Part shown: positions 36,379 to 44,940 of the stretch, piece after piece
Layout: every line of letters begins with the position of its first letter
Position numbering within the stretch: position 1 is the stretch's first letter
NCBI GenBank assembly: GCA_964344935.1
Contig: CAYFPL010000003.1
Coordinates: 496,001-560,000 of the forward strand
Direction of reading: 5' to 3'
Source of the DNA: GCA-2731375 sp964344935
GTDB lineage: Bacteria > Pseudomonadota > Alphaproteobacteria > GCA-2731375
DNA length: 64,000 nt
Position numbers and translations under genes: made by a program
Notes under the pieces: generated by a model
What the model saw: only the letters and a program-made list of their open reading frames with translations
Told to the model about the DNA's origin: nothing
Databases searched by the model: none

Positions 36379-36417
36379 GAATTCATTCCGCCGAAGCCCG
36401 CGCTATGCGCGCGGCGA
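36379..36417. repeat. Direct repeat, right copy, abutting tRNA-Ser
   Basis: Second copy of the 39-bp repeat at 36009-36047 (two mismatches), ending eight bases from the encoded CCA end of tRNA-Ser. Its hairpin-forming core could also serve as the tRNA terminator. Confidence 0.8.
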
Positions 36418-36424
36418 AGGCGAA

Positions 36425-36514
36425 TGGCGGAGGGGGTGGGATTCGAACCCACGGTACCCGCAAGAGTACACCGGTTTTCGAGACCGGCCCGTTCGACCAC
36501 TCCGGCACCCCTCC
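36425..36514 (-). tRNA. tRNA-Ser (anticodon CGA)
   Basis: A 90-nt class II tRNA with encoded CCA. The acceptor stem GGAGGGG/CCCCUCC, the anticodon stem CCGGU/ACCGG with loop CUCGAAA (anticodon CGA, codon UCG), a long variable arm and the T-loop GTTCGAATC are all present. Confidence 0.97.
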
Positions 36515-36568
36515 GCAGGGCAGGGTCGTTGATCAGGTGCCGCTTTTTAGCCGCCCCCAGCCATTTAT

Positions 36569-37366
36569 TCAAAGGGTTTCCAGCAACTCCCGCATGCCTT
36601 CGCCCAGGCGCCGCAACGCGGCCTGCAGAATGAAGCGGTCCCAGCCGATGCAGAAATGGCGCACACCCAGATCCAGATAACGTTTGGCCTGCTCCACTTC
36701 GCCGATCTCGATGCGGGGCGGAATGCCGTATTCCAGGGACTTGGCGATCAGGCGTTCTTCGAATGGCCGGATTTCCGGCGTGTGCATCAAACCGGGCTCG
36801 CCGCGGGAAAAACCGAAATCGGCCGGGCCCCACTGGGTCATGGCCACGCCCTTCTCCCGCGCCGTCTCCAATATGGCGTCGATATCGTCCAGGGCCACCG
36901 CCTTTTCGATCATGATGGTGAAGACCACCCCATTGAGATCGTCCAGATAGCCTTCCGGCTGATAGCCGCTCAAGGCCGGGCGTCGCAGTTTCACGCCCAT
37001 GTGCCCGCCCACGCCCGGCATGTCCGCAGCGATCGCCTGATGGCAAGTCAAGACATCCTGCGGCGTGCGGATATCGGTGAACAGGATGGCCTTGAAACCG
37101 GCGCCCAGCGCCGCCTGTGCCCAGAAGGTCTGGCTTGCCTGGTCCGGTTTCATCATCAGGGGCAGGTTGGCACACTGTCCGGCCCGGGCCATGTGATAGA
37201 GGGCTTGCATGTCGAAAGCGGCGTATTCGGCACAGAATTCGCCATAGTCGAATAGACCCGTATCGCCGATGATCTCGGCGATGGCGGGATCGGGGGAGAG
37301 AAAATGGGTGCCCAGTGTGGGCGCGCCGGCATCAAGCTGCTCCCGCAAGGTGTTTTTCATGATCAT
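36569..37366 (-). CDS. HpcH/HpaI aldolase/citrate lyase family protein
   Basis: A 265-residue class II aldolase-like protein. Family landmarks are the N-terminal GTHFLSPDPAIAEIIG strand, the FDMQALYHMARAG helix, the Arg-containing LRRPALSGY loop and the metal-binding IMIEKAVALDDID segment, followed by WGPADFGFSRG. Members cleave or form 2-oxo acids with a divalent metal, usually 2-keto-3-deoxy acids. ATG 37366 follows AGGAG. It lies 12 bases downstream of a Gfo/Idh/MocA oxidoreductase, so the two likely form a sugar-acid or related catabolic operon. Substrate unknown. Confidence 0.88.
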   Translation of the reverse strand: MIMKNTLREQLDAGAPTLGTHFLSPDPAIAEIIGDTGLFDYGEFCAEYAAFDMQALYHMARAGQCANLPLMMKPDQASQTFWAQAALGAGFKAILFTDIRTPQDVLTCHQAIAADMPGVGGHMGVKLRRPALSGYQPEGYLDDLNGVVFTIMIEKAVALDDIDAILETAREKGVAMTQWGPADFGFSRGEPGLMHTPEIRPFEERLIAKSLEYGIPPRIEIGEVEQAKRYLDLGVRHFCIGWDRFILQAALRRLGEGMRELLETL

Positions 37367-37378
37367 TGCAAGACACTC

Positions 37379-38560
37379 CTATAACAGCGTGACCGGCTCC
37401 TCTGCCCCGCCGTTGCGGGCAGAAACATAGCCGGAATAAATGGTGGCGATACAGTCGGCGGCCAGTTCGGAATCGCTTTCCACTTCGCCGCCATGGGCTG
37501 CCGCCCGGTAAAAAGCTTCGATTTCCTGGGGGAAGCCATGAGAGAAGTCCTCGTCCGGGGCGGTCATGGCCCAGCCCTGTTTGGTGCCGATCTTCTCTAC
37601 CACGTAGACATCGTCGAACTGGCTCTCTACCGGGTTATAGGTCTGCATCTGGTTCGATGGGTTCAGATTGCAGATCGTCCGGTGATTGCCGGCGCACACC
37701 TCCAACCAGTTATGCACGCCGCCCAGCACGATGTCGGAGGCAAACACGGTGGCGATGGTGCCGTCCTGGAACGTGACATGGGTCATGGCGAAGTCTTCGA
37801 TATCCACATAATCGGCGCGGATGTGGCCGGTATCGACGAAGTCCGGCAATTGCGTCAGGGCGTGGGTGCGCGCGGTCACGGTTTTGGGCCTGATAGCTGC
37901 GCCCAGGCGGGCCCGACCCTCCACACGCTTGAGGTAAAGGGCCGCCGTCAAGGGATGGCAGCCCTTGCCGATCATGGCGCCGCCACCCGCCAGATGCCAA
38001 TGGCCATAGCTGGGGGCGTGGCTGCCGGAATGAGCTTCCTCGCCATGCATCCAGAGGATCTGGCCCTTGGTCTTCTCAAGGATCTCCCGCTCCTTCTGCA
38101 CCGTGGGGGCATAAACCCAATTCTCGGCATAGAGGATGCGCGCGTTGGAGGCGGCTTCCGCCGCCCGCATGCGTTCGATGCTGGATAAGGCGCCGGCGCG
38201 GGCCTTGGTCATGTCTGCCGTGCGGCCGTCATAGGCGGCGACGCCGCCACCAAAATAGCCGGTCAGGGGCTTCTCCACGATCGGGAAGATATCCCGTTCA
38301 AGGGCCTTGATCGCCGCCGCCTCGTGCTGTTCCGGCGGGATGCAGATATGCAGGACGTCGATGCCGGCGAGAAGATCATCCAGATCGTCAAAGGCCCGGA
38401 TGCCGCGCCCGTCGGCGAAAGATTGGGTGCTGGCCGTCGTCCGGGCGTGCACGCCAACCACCTCTACGTCGATGCCGGGTACCCGCAGGGCGGCTTCGTA
38501 GTGGAAGGTGGCGGCGAAGCCCCCGCCTACCAATCCCGTCCGTATTCTCGGTTTCGCCAT
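37379..38560 (-). CDS. Gfo/Idh/MocA-family NAD(P)-dependent oxidoreductase
   Basis: A 393-residue dehydrogenase. The Rossmann nucleotide site is GLVGGGFAATFH near residue 9, followed by LHICIPPEQHEAAA and the catalytic EKPLTG near residue 97. The C-terminal alpha/beta domain (MIGKGCHPLTAALYLKRVEG) has the conserved Gly-x-x-His pair typical of sugar-type dehydrogenases. First gene of a pair with the aldolase. The substrate, a sugar or inositol derivative, cannot be decided. Confidence 0.9.
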   Translation of the reverse strand: MAKPRIRTGLVGGGFAATFHYEAALRVPGIDVEVVGVHARTTASTQSFADGRGIRAFDDLDDLLAGIDVLHICIPPEQHEAAAIKALERDIFPIVEKPLTGYFGGGVAAYDGRTADMTKARAGALSSIERMRAAEAASNARILYAENWVYAPTVQKEREILEKTKGQILWMHGEEAHSGSHAPSYGHWHLAGGGAMIGKGCHPLTAALYLKRVEGRARLGAAIRPKTVTARTHALTQLPDFVDTGHIRADYVDIEDFAMTHVTFQDGTIATVFASDIVLGGVHNWLEVCAGNHRTICNLNPSNQMQTYNPVESQFDDVYVVEKIGTKQGWAMTAPDEDFSHGFPQEIEAFYRAAAHGGEVESDSELAADCIATIYSGYVSARNGGAEEPVTLL

Positions 38561-38616
38561 GATACGTTTCCTCCTCGCCCCGCTTGTTGGTGTATTTTAG
38601 GGGGCGAATCGATTTC

Positions 38617-38719
38617 TAGAGCAACCCACAGTCAATTGTATTCAATTGACTGCGGATAAGTTGCTCTATCTTAGAGGCTTCAGCGCATGGTCGCGCGTTC
38701 AATTGAACGCACTATGCGC
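38617..38719. repeat. Nested palindromic repeat element
   Basis: Two adjoining palindromes. The first has outer arms TAGAGCAAC (38617-38625) / GTTGCTCTA (38660-38668) and inner arms AGTCAATTG (38630-38638) / CAATTGACT (38643-38651). The second has outer arms GCGCAT (38684-38689) / ATGCGC (38714-38719) around the 12-bp palindrome GTTCAATTGAAC (38697-38708). Both share the TCAATTGA core. The look is that of a dispersed intergenic REP-like or MITE-like element. It lies just upstream of the YgjP-type gene. Confidence 0.75.
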
Positions 38720-38732
38720 TAGACAGGTTCCG

Positions 38733-39434
38733 ATGACGGCGCATCACAATTTCGACTATGAAATCAAGCGGTCAGCCCGGCGGCGTACCGTATGTCTGCA
38801 AATCCGCGACGGCCAGGTGCAAGTCATGGTGCCGGCCAAGACTTCGCAACGCCAAATCCGCGCCCTGGTGGACAAGCACAAGGACTGGATCGACCGTAAA
38901 CTGAGAGAGCAGGCGGCCCGGCCCAAAGCGAACGCGAAAACCTTCACTGACGGCGAGATGTTCACTTATCTGGGCCAGCACTTGAAGTTGAGGATCGCGG
39001 AGGGCCCTCCTTGGCCCGCCGAACAGAGCGGCGGCCAAGTTGTGGTCACCGTGCCGGCGCGGATGGCGGCTGAGGAACGTCTTGCGGCGGTTGAAGAGCG
39101 TATCCGGGAATGGTACCGGGTGGCGGCGTTGGAGCGGTTCCGGGACAGGGTTGTCCATTTTTCCGAACGAATCGGCGTCGCGGCCAAGGCGGTGAAAGTG
39201 AAGACCTACAAGCGCCGCTGGGGCAGTTGCAGTGCCAAGGGGGAATTGTCCTTCAATTGGCGCCTCATCATTGCGCCGCCGGATGTGATCGACTATGTCG
39301 CCGCGCACGAAGTGGCCCATTTGGTACACCACAACCATTCGCCGGAATTCTGGGCGGTGGTGGCGCATTTGATGCCGGACTACCGCCATTGGCAGGACTG
39401 GCTGCATAGAAATGGCGGTTTGCTGGACCTATAG
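38733..39434 (+). CDS. YgjP-type M48-like metallopeptidase (DUF45)
   Basis: A 233-residue protein of the COG1451/YgjP family. The zinc motif is HEVAHLVHHNHSPEFW near residue 192, preceded by the family signature YKRRWGSCSAKGELSFNWRL. The N-terminal half (YEIKRSARRRTVCLQIRDGQ) is the usual DUF45 beta domain. An upstream ATG at 38646 lies inside a palindromic repeat and would add 29 atypical residues, so I start at 38733, although its ribosome site is weak. Cytoplasmic; function in bacteria is poorly defined. Confidence 0.88.
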   Translation: MTAHHNFDYEIKRSARRRTVCLQIRDGQVQVMVPAKTSQRQIRALVDKHKDWIDRKLREQAARPKANAKTFTDGEMFTYLGQHLKLRIAEGPPWPAEQSGGQVVVTVPARMAAEERLAAVEERIREWYRVAALERFRDRVVHFSERIGVAAKAVKVKTYKRRWGSCSAKGELSFNWRLIIAPPDVIDYVAAHEVAHLVHHNHSPEFWAVVAHLMPDYRHWQDWLHRNGGLLDL

Positions 39435-39512
39435 GGCAGCCGTAAGCGCCTCGCGCGGATCAGGAATACTTGCTAGGCTATGGCGAAACCATTCCTTAGC
39501 GAGGAGACCGTC

Positions 39513-40055
39513 ATGACCGTTACCACCGGTCTGCATCACGCCGCCTATCGCTGCAACAACGCCCAGGAAACCGTGGATTTCTACACCCAGGTCATGGGCA
39601 TGGACTACGTCATGGCCATATCCGAGGATCAGGTGCCCTCCACCAAGGAACCCGATCCCTATATGCATATCTTCTTTGAAATCGGGCCCGGCAGCTATTT
39701 GGCCTTTTTCGAACTGCCCAATTCACCAACAATGGGCAAGGATCCCAACACTCCGGAATGGGTTCAACACATCGCCTTCGCGGTGCCGGATATGGAGACC
39801 TTGCTGGCCAGCAAGGAACGTATCGAATCCCATGGCGTGGATGTCCTCGGACCCATCGACCACACCTTGTTCAAGTCGATATATTGTTTCGACCCCAACG
39901 GCCATCGCCTGGAACTGGCCACCAACACGGGCGGACCGGAAATCTGGAAGAAAGCGGCCGATGCGGCACCGGCAATGCTGGAAGCCTGGAACCGGGACGG
40001 CACGACCGGAGACTTGGGTGCCTGGCTGCACGAAAAGGAGTTTTCCGACAGTTAG
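39513..40055 (+). CDS. VOC-family (glyoxalase/bleomycin-resistance type) protein
   Basis: A 180-residue vicinal-oxygen-chelate protein. Paired beta-alpha-beta-beta-beta modules show metal-ligand candidates at the start (GLHHAAYRC), in the middle (WVQHIAFAVPD) and near the end (DPNGHRLELATN). It may be a dioxygenase, lyase or isomerase; the substrate is unknown. The start at 39513 is supported by GAGGAG seven bases upstream; an ATG at 39480 lacks this. Its stop overlaps the convergent gamma-glutamylcyclotransferase gene by 4 bases. Confidence 0.88.
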   Translation: MTVTTGLHHAAYRCNNAQETVDFYTQVMGMDYVMAISEDQVPSTKEPDPYMHIFFEIGPGSYLAFFELPNSPTMGKDPNTPEWVQHIAFAVPDMETLLASKERIESHGVDVLGPIDHTLFKSIYCFDPNGHRLELATNTGGPEIWKKAADAAPAMLEAWNRDGTTGDLGAWLHEKEFSDS

Positions 40056-40624
40056 CCCAGTTCCGTCTGCACCAGGTCATGGATCGCGTGCAAGGCGCGG
40101 TCGTATATGCCCATGGCCTGGAGTTGCGCCACGGCGCTGGCCACATATTCAGGGTTCTCGCCTGATACACCGGCAGAGCGGCGCACCACGTCCGCCGCGT
40201 GGCGATGCTCCAGTTTGCCGGCATATTGCGGATGACGACGGTTGGCCCGGAAACAGAGCGCCGTGACGGGGCCGTCCGGCAAATGAACCGGGCGCAACAT
40301 GGCTTCGTATCCGTCCGTCACCAATTCCCGGCGATAGAGGTAGTCTGCCGTCGCCGCCTTGTCTCGTTCCTCGACCCGGTAGAGGATGCCGTTGCAGGAG
40401 CCACCAACATCCAGGCCCAGGACCAGGCCGGGACTATCCTCTGTGCCCCTGTGTACCCAGGACCAGACGCAGAGGGATCGATGATAGCCATGCAGGCGCC
40501 CAGGCTGGCGCTCCTGATAGGCAAAGCCTGGCCGCCACATGACAGAGCCGTATCCGAACACCCACAGATCGCCGGGCGGCAATGACAATTCAGGGATTGT
40601 GTAGGTCTCAAAGGGTGAATTCAC
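40052..40624 (-). CDS. Gamma-glutamylcyclotransferase (ChaC-like)
   Basis: A 190-residue enzyme of the ChaC branch, which releases 5-oxoproline from glutathione to give Cys-Gly. The substrate-binding loop is FGYGSVMWRPGF near residue 24, followed by RLHGYHRSLCVWS and the conserved GxxxGILYRVEE. Length fits ChaC. Start codon is GTG at 40624; no better ATG is nearby. Cytoplasmic. Convergent with the VOC gene, divergent from the DUF2125 gene. Confidence 0.85.
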   Translation of the reverse strand: MNSPFETYTIPELSLPPGDLWVFGYGSVMWRPGFAYQERQPGRLHGYHRSLCVWSWVHRGTEDSPGLVLGLDVGGSCNGILYRVEERDKAATADYLYRRELVTDGYEAMLRPVHLPDGPVTALCFRANRRHPQYAGKLEHRHAADVVRRSAGVSGENPEYVASAVAQLQAMGIYDRALHAIHDLVQTELG

Positions 40625-40729
40625 GGACGCCGCCTGTTACTTTCCTAACCCATCAATTAGCCGCCTCCCGTCCCTTTGACAACAATTCTCACGGATGCGG
40701 CTTCCCGGGCGGGAAGGATTTGGGGTGGT

Positions 40730-41740
40730 ATGCGTTATTATTTGCTCATCGGCGTGGTCATTGCGGTTATCGGCGCCTGGACCGCGGCCTGGTTTGTCAT
40801 CGCCGATCAGGTGCGAAAGGAAACCCTCGCCCGCGTTCAGGAGGCCTCTGAAGGTCTGGAGGCACGTTTCGAGAAGCTCGAAGTTGGCGGATTTCCGTTC
40901 CGGATACGCCTCGATTTAGACGCACCGCAGATCGTGCTGCATGGCGACGAACAGTCCTTGGCCTGGCGGTCGGGCGATATCAGCGGCGTCCGTCACCTTT
41001 GGCAGCCGCGACATATCCTGCTCGATCTGAGCGGCCGGCATGATTTTGCCTTTGCCCGGCCGGGCATACGCAGGCAGCTCGCCTTGGACAACAGTGTAGC
41101 CAAGGCAAGCCTTGAGACGTCCGCGGATGGCCGCCTGCAGCGGTTTTCCCTGGATATTGAAGAGCCAAGTCTGATCCTCGCACAGACGGCGGCGCTGTCG
41201 GGGCAGCGCCTGCAAATCCACTTCCGCCCCACGCCCCAAGAGGCGGGCAGCGTGGATCTGGCCATGCGCGGGGACAATCTGGAGATCGCTGGCGAGAGAT
41301 TGCCGGCTCATCTGTCGGGTATGGCCCGCGCGTTGCCGATTGTCGATCTGCGGACCACGGTGACGGGGCTGCCTGCGAAACTGCCGCCCGAGGCTCCGGT
41401 TGCTCATTGGCGGGACGGCGGCGGCACGGTGGAGGTTAGACGGCTGCACCTGCGCTGGGGGGAGATGGATATCACTGCCTCGGGCAGCCTGGCCCTGGAT
41501 GGAGATATGCGGCCCATCGGGGCCTTGACGGCCAAGATCCGGGGCCATGATGAATTGATCGATCTTGCCGTTGGCGCCAAAACCATGAGCGAATCAGCAG
41601 CCGTGGCGGCGCGGGCCGTGTTGGGCTTATTGGCGGCGGCTGGCGGGGGCGTCCTGTCCGTGCCTGTGCGGTTACAGGATGGTCAAATTTTTCTGGGACC
41701 CACGGCGTTGGCCAAGTTGAGGCCGCTGGCGGTTAAATAA
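40730..41740 (+). CDS. DUF2125 domain-containing membrane-anchored protein
   Basis: A 336-residue protein with one N-terminal helix (YYLLIGVVIAVIGAWTAAWF) and a large periplasmic beta-rich part. The FPFRIRLDLDAP segment and repeated short strands match DUF2125, a conserved alphaproteobacterial family resembling AsmA-type lipid-handling proteins in general style, though function is unknown. I start at ATG 40730; an in-frame TTG at 40676 would place 18 polar residues before the helix. Ends 6 bases before the convergent prephenate dehydrogenase stop. Confidence 0.85.
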   Translation: MRYYLLIGVVIAVIGAWTAAWFVIADQVRKETLARVQEASEGLEARFEKLEVGGFPFRIRLDLDAPQIVLHGDEQSLAWRSGDISGVRHLWQPRHILLDLSGRHDFAFARPGIRRQLALDNSVAKASLETSADGRLQRFSLDIEEPSLILAQTAALSGQRLQIHFRPTPQEAGSVDLAMRGDNLEIAGERLPAHLSGMARALPIVDLRTTVTGLPAKLPPEAPVAHWRDGGGTVEVRRLHLRWGEMDITASGSLALDGDMRPIGALTAKIRGHDELIDLAVGAKTMSESAAVAARAVLGLLAAAGGGVLSVPVRLQDGQIFLGPTALAKLRPLAVK

Positions 41741-41746
41741 ACCCAA

Positions 41747-42694
41747 TCAGTCGGAGCCGGGTGTGGCGTCCGAACGGCGGCCGAAATCCGGGGCATCCGT
41801 ATCCTGGCCCGCCTGGATGATGCGGTGGCGGATATCCCGGCTGTTGGAGAACAACTCCAACAATTGATCACCCTGACCCCAACGGATGGCCCGCTGCAAC
41901 GCGATCAGGTCTTCCGTAAAGCGGCCCAGGGTCTCCAGCACCGCTTCCCGATTATTGAGGAAGACGTCTCGCCAGAATTCCGGGTCCGAGGCGGCGATAC
42001 GCGTGAAGTCCCGGAACCCGCCGGCTGAATACTTCACTACCTCGCCCTGGGTCACCGTTTCCATGTCGTCCGCGGTGCTGACGATGTTGTAGGCGATCAA
42101 ATGCGGCAGGTGCGAGGTTATCGCCAAAACAAGGTCATGGCGTTTTGGGTCCATGATCTCCACCCGGCTGCCCAAGGCCCGTACAAAGGCGGCAAGGCGG
42201 TCGACCACCTGCTGATCCGCATCCTCCGCCGGTGTGAGGATCCACCAGCGGTCGTCGAATAGCGATTCAAAGCCGGCCTCGGGGCCCGATTTTTCACTGC
42301 CCGAGACGGGGTGACCAGGCACCAGATGCACCCCGTCGGGTATATGAGGGCCCAAATCCCGCGCCACGCAGCCCTTGACCGAGCCCACGTCGGTAACGAT
42401 GGCGCCGGGCGCCAGACCTGGCGCCATGGCCTCACCGACCGAGGGATAACTACCCAGATGCGAACATACGATAACCAGGTCGGCGCCGGTTACGGTCTCC
42501 GCCGGGTCCTCGAACATGGCATCGACGATGTTTAACTCCAAAGCCTTGTCCCGGGTTCGCTGGGTGCGGGCGCAGCCGACGATACTGTCCACCAGGCCAG
42601 CCCGTTTGGCGGCAAGGGCGATGGACGAGCCGATCAGGCCGACCCCGATCAGGGCCAGCCGCTTGAAATGGGGTGTTTCGCTCTCAGGAGCCAT
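41747..42694 (-). CDS. tyrA: Prephenate/arogenate dehydrogenase family protein
   Basis: A 315-residue NAD(P)-dependent dehydrogenase making 4-hydroxyphenylpyruvate or tyrosine. The Rossmann motif LIGVGLIGSSIALAAKR lies near residue 13, the conserved VTDVGSVKG and HLVPGHPVSGSEKSG box (catalytic His) near 115-140, and the second domain has TSHLPHLIAY. Its ATG lies inside the end of the second aminotransferase gene (11-bp overlap). Last gene of the chorismate mutase operon. The first ten residues are echoed at the start of the upstream aminotransferase, a duplication scar. Confidence 0.92.
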   Translation of the reverse strand: MAPESETPHFKRLALIGVGLIGSSIALAAKRAGLVDSIVGCARTQRTRDKALELNIVDAMFEDPAETVTGADLVIVCSHLGSYPSVGEAMAPGLAPGAIVTDVGSVKGCVARDLGPHIPDGVHLVPGHPVSGSEKSGPEAGFESLFDDRWWILTPAEDADQQVVDRLAAFVRALGSRVEIMDPKRHDLVLAITSHLPHLIAYNIVSTADDMETVTQGEVVKYSAGGFRDFTRIAASDPEFWRDVFLNNREAVLETLGRFTEDLIALQRAIRWGQGDQLLELFSNSRDIRHRIIQAGQDTDAPDFGRRSDATPGSD

Positions 42695-43847
42695 TCTCAC
42701 AACTCAACATTTCTTCCAGTGCAGCCATGACGGCGCGGTTTTCCTCTTCCAAACCAATCGTAAAACGCAAGTGATCAGGCAGGCCATAGCTTGCGGTACT
42801 GCGTAGCAAGATGCCTTTGGTCCGCAGGAACGCCTGGACGGCAGAGGCCAATGTCCGGCTGTCCTTTTCGAATTGGATGGTTAGGAAATTGCCGACGCTG
42901 GGTATGTAGGTCAAACCGAGACGGTCGCATTCGCCCTGCATCCAGGACAGCCAGCCGTCGTTGTGGCAACGCGCATCGTTGATGTGCTGAATGTCGTGCA
43001 GAGCCGCGATGCCGGCGCCTTGCGCTGCCCCGTTGACATTGAATGGGCCGCGTATCCGGTGGAACGTTTGGGCGATCTCCGCAGGGCAGTAGGCCCAACC
43101 CAGGCGCAATGCAGCCAAGCCGTAAATCTTCGAGAATGTCCGGGTCATCACCACGTTGTCGTAGGCCGCGACCAATTCGATGCCCGGATCATAGTCGTTT
43201 CGGCCCACATATTCCGCATAGGCGCTGTCGACCACCAGCAGGACGTCATCGGGCAAACTGGCGCGCAGCCGCAGCATTTCCGAATGCGGAAGATAGGTTC
43301 CCGTCGGGTTGTTGGGATTGGCGATAAAGGCGATCCGGGTCCGCTCTGTCACCGACGCCAGAAAGGCGTCGACCGATGCAGTGTAATTCGTCTCGGCCGC
43401 CTTCACCGGTGTCGCTCCGCAAGCCATCGCGGCAAGGGGATACATCAGGAACCCATGCTCGCTATAGAGCACCTCATCGCCTGGACCGGCGTAAGCGTGG
43501 ACAAGATGGTTGATGATTTCACCAGAACCATTGCCGAGTATTATCCGAGCAACGTCCAAGCCCAGGAATTCCGCCAGGCAGTCCCTTAGATCGCGGGCGC
43601 CGCCATCGGGATAGCGGTGTAAATCATTTCCCAAAGACCGATAAGCAGCGATAGCTTTTGGTGAGGGACCCAATGCACCTTCGTTGGAAGACAGCTTGAT
43701 GTTCTGGTCCAGGCCTTCAACCACACTCTCGCCGCCCACATATGGCGCGATGTCCAGAATTCCGTGCCTTGGCGTCGGCGCCGCGATCAGTCCGAGATCG
43801 ACAGGTGCTGGGGGCTCAAATTGCGGCGCTTCGCTCTCAGGAGCCAT
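42684..43847 (-). CDS. HisC-type aminotransferase, second tandem copy
   Basis: A 387-residue PLP-dependent class I/II aminotransferase. The PLP lysine is in TRTFSKIYGLAALRLGWAY, with the substrate-binding NPNNPTGTY loop upstream. It is closely similar along its length to the neighbouring copy, for instance KLSSNEGALGPSPKAI against KISSNEGATGPSPKAI. The N-terminus is longer: MAPESEAPQFEPPAPVDLG resembles the first residues of TyrA. I use ATG 43847, overlapping the upstream copy by 11 bases; GTG 43856 is possible. In this operon it most likely makes aromatic amino acids (phenylpyruvate or hydroxyphenylpyruvate), or histidinol phosphate. Confidence 0.88.
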   Translation of the reverse strand: MAPESEAPQFEPPAPVDLGLIAAPTPRHGILDIAPYVGGESVVEGLDQNIKLSSNEGALGPSPKAIAAYRSLGNDLHRYPDGGARDLRDCLAEFLGLDVARIILGNGSGEIINHLVHAYAGPGDEVLYSEHGFLMYPLAAMACGATPVKAAETNYTASVDAFLASVTERTRIAFIANPNNPTGTYLPHSEMLRLRASLPDDVLLVVDSAYAEYVGRNDYDPGIELVAAYDNVVMTRTFSKIYGLAALRLGWAYCPAEIAQTFHRIRGPFNVNGAAQGAGIAALHDIQHINDARCHNDGWLSWMQGECDRLGLTYIPSVGNFLTIQFEKDSRTLASAVQAFLRTKGILLRSTASYGLPDHLRFTIGLEEENRAVMAALEEMLSCENGS

Positions 43848-44940
43848 TCGCCGCACTCAGGAATTCTTCCAGCGCCTGAATAACGGCGCGGTTCTCATCC
43901 TCCAGGCCAACGGTAAATCGCAGGAATTCCGGCAAGCCATAGCCGGCGATACCTCGCGGCAGAATGCCCTTGGTGCGCAGGAATTCCTGGGCCGCCGCGG
44001 CCGATTTTGGTCCGTCCAGGTCGAACCCGATGGTGAGGAAATTGCCAACACTGGGAATGTATTTCAGGCCCAAGCGGTCGCATTCATTTTGCAGCCAAGG
44101 CAGCCATTCCTCGTTATGGGCCCGGGCATCGTCCGTATGCTTGACATCGCGCAGGGCGGCAAGTGCCGCGGCTTGGGCTGCCGCGTTGACGTTGAACGGC
44201 CCCCGGACCCTATGAAAAACCCCGGCGATTTCCGCCGGGCAATAGGCCCAACCCACACGCAGGGCGGCAAGGCCGTAAATCTTGGAAAATGTGCGGGTCA
44301 TGACCACATTGTCGTGGGCCGAAACCATTTCGATGCCCGGTGCGTAATCGTTGCGGGTGACGAACTCCGCATAGGCGCTATCGATGACCAGCAGTACATG
44401 GTCCGGCAACCCGGCACGCAGGCGCTGCAACTCCGATTGCGGCAAGTAAGTGCCGGTGGGATTATTGGGATTGGCCACGAACACCATCTTCGTCCGTTCC
44501 GTCACCGCCGCCAGAAAGCCATCGACAGAGGCGGTATAGTCGCTCTCTGCCGCCTTGACCGGCGTGGCGCCGGACGCCATGGCGCCAAGGGGATACATCA
44601 GAAATCCGTGCTCGCTATAGAGGACTTCATCGCCCGGTCCCGCATAAGCGTGGATCAGATGGCTGATAATCTCGTCCGAACCATTGCCGCAGATCAGGCG
44701 GTTCGCATCCAAGCCGTACATTTCCGCCAGACCTTGACGCAGCTCTTCGGCGCCGCCGTCGGGATAGCGATGCAGCTCCTCGGCGATCGCTTGATAGGCC
44801 TCGATCGCCTTGGGCGACGGACCGGTGGCACCTTCGTTTGAGGAAATCTTGACGATTTGCGCCAGGCCTTCGACCGTGGCATCGCCGCCCACATAGGGCT
44901 GGATGTCCATGATGCCTTGTAGGGGTTTTGGCGTCGCCAT
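43837..44940 (-). CDS. hisC: HisC-type aminotransferase, first tandem copy
   Basis: A 367-residue PLP enzyme beginning MATPKPLQGIMDIQPYVGG. The PLP lysine is in TFSKIYGLAALRVGWAY, and the NPNNPTGTYLPQSEL loop is conserved. Length fits HisC. HisC-like enzymes in alphaproteobacteria also act on aromatic keto acids, and the operon partners (chorismate mutase and TyrA) favour that. Its ATG shares a base with the chorismate mutase stop (TGATG). Whether one copy serves histidine and the other tyrosine/phenylalanine cannot be told from sequence alone. Confidence 0.9.
   Translation of the reverse strand: MATPKPLQGIMDIQPYVGGDATVEGLAQIVKISSNEGATGPSPKAIEAYQAIAEELHRYPDGGAEELRQGLAEMYGLDANRLICGNGSDEIISHLIHAYAGPGDEVLYSEHGFLMYPLGAMASGATPVKAAESDYTASVDGFLAAVTERTKMVFVANPNNPTGTYLPQSELQRLRAGLPDHVLLVIDSAYAEFVTRNDYAPGIEMVSAHDNVVMTRTFSKIYGLAALRVGWAYCPAEIAGVFHRVRGPFNVNAAAQAAALAALRDVKHTDDARAHNEEWLPWLQNECDRLGLKYIPSVGNFLTIGFDLDGPKSAAAAQEFLRTKGILPRGIAGYGLPEFLRFTVGLEDENRAVIQALEEFLSAANGS

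Noticed and set aside
38646..38732. An N-terminal extension of the YgjP-type protein
   Set aside because: The extra 29 codons lie inside a palindromic repeat and have no family similarity; the ATG at 38733 begins the conserved domain.
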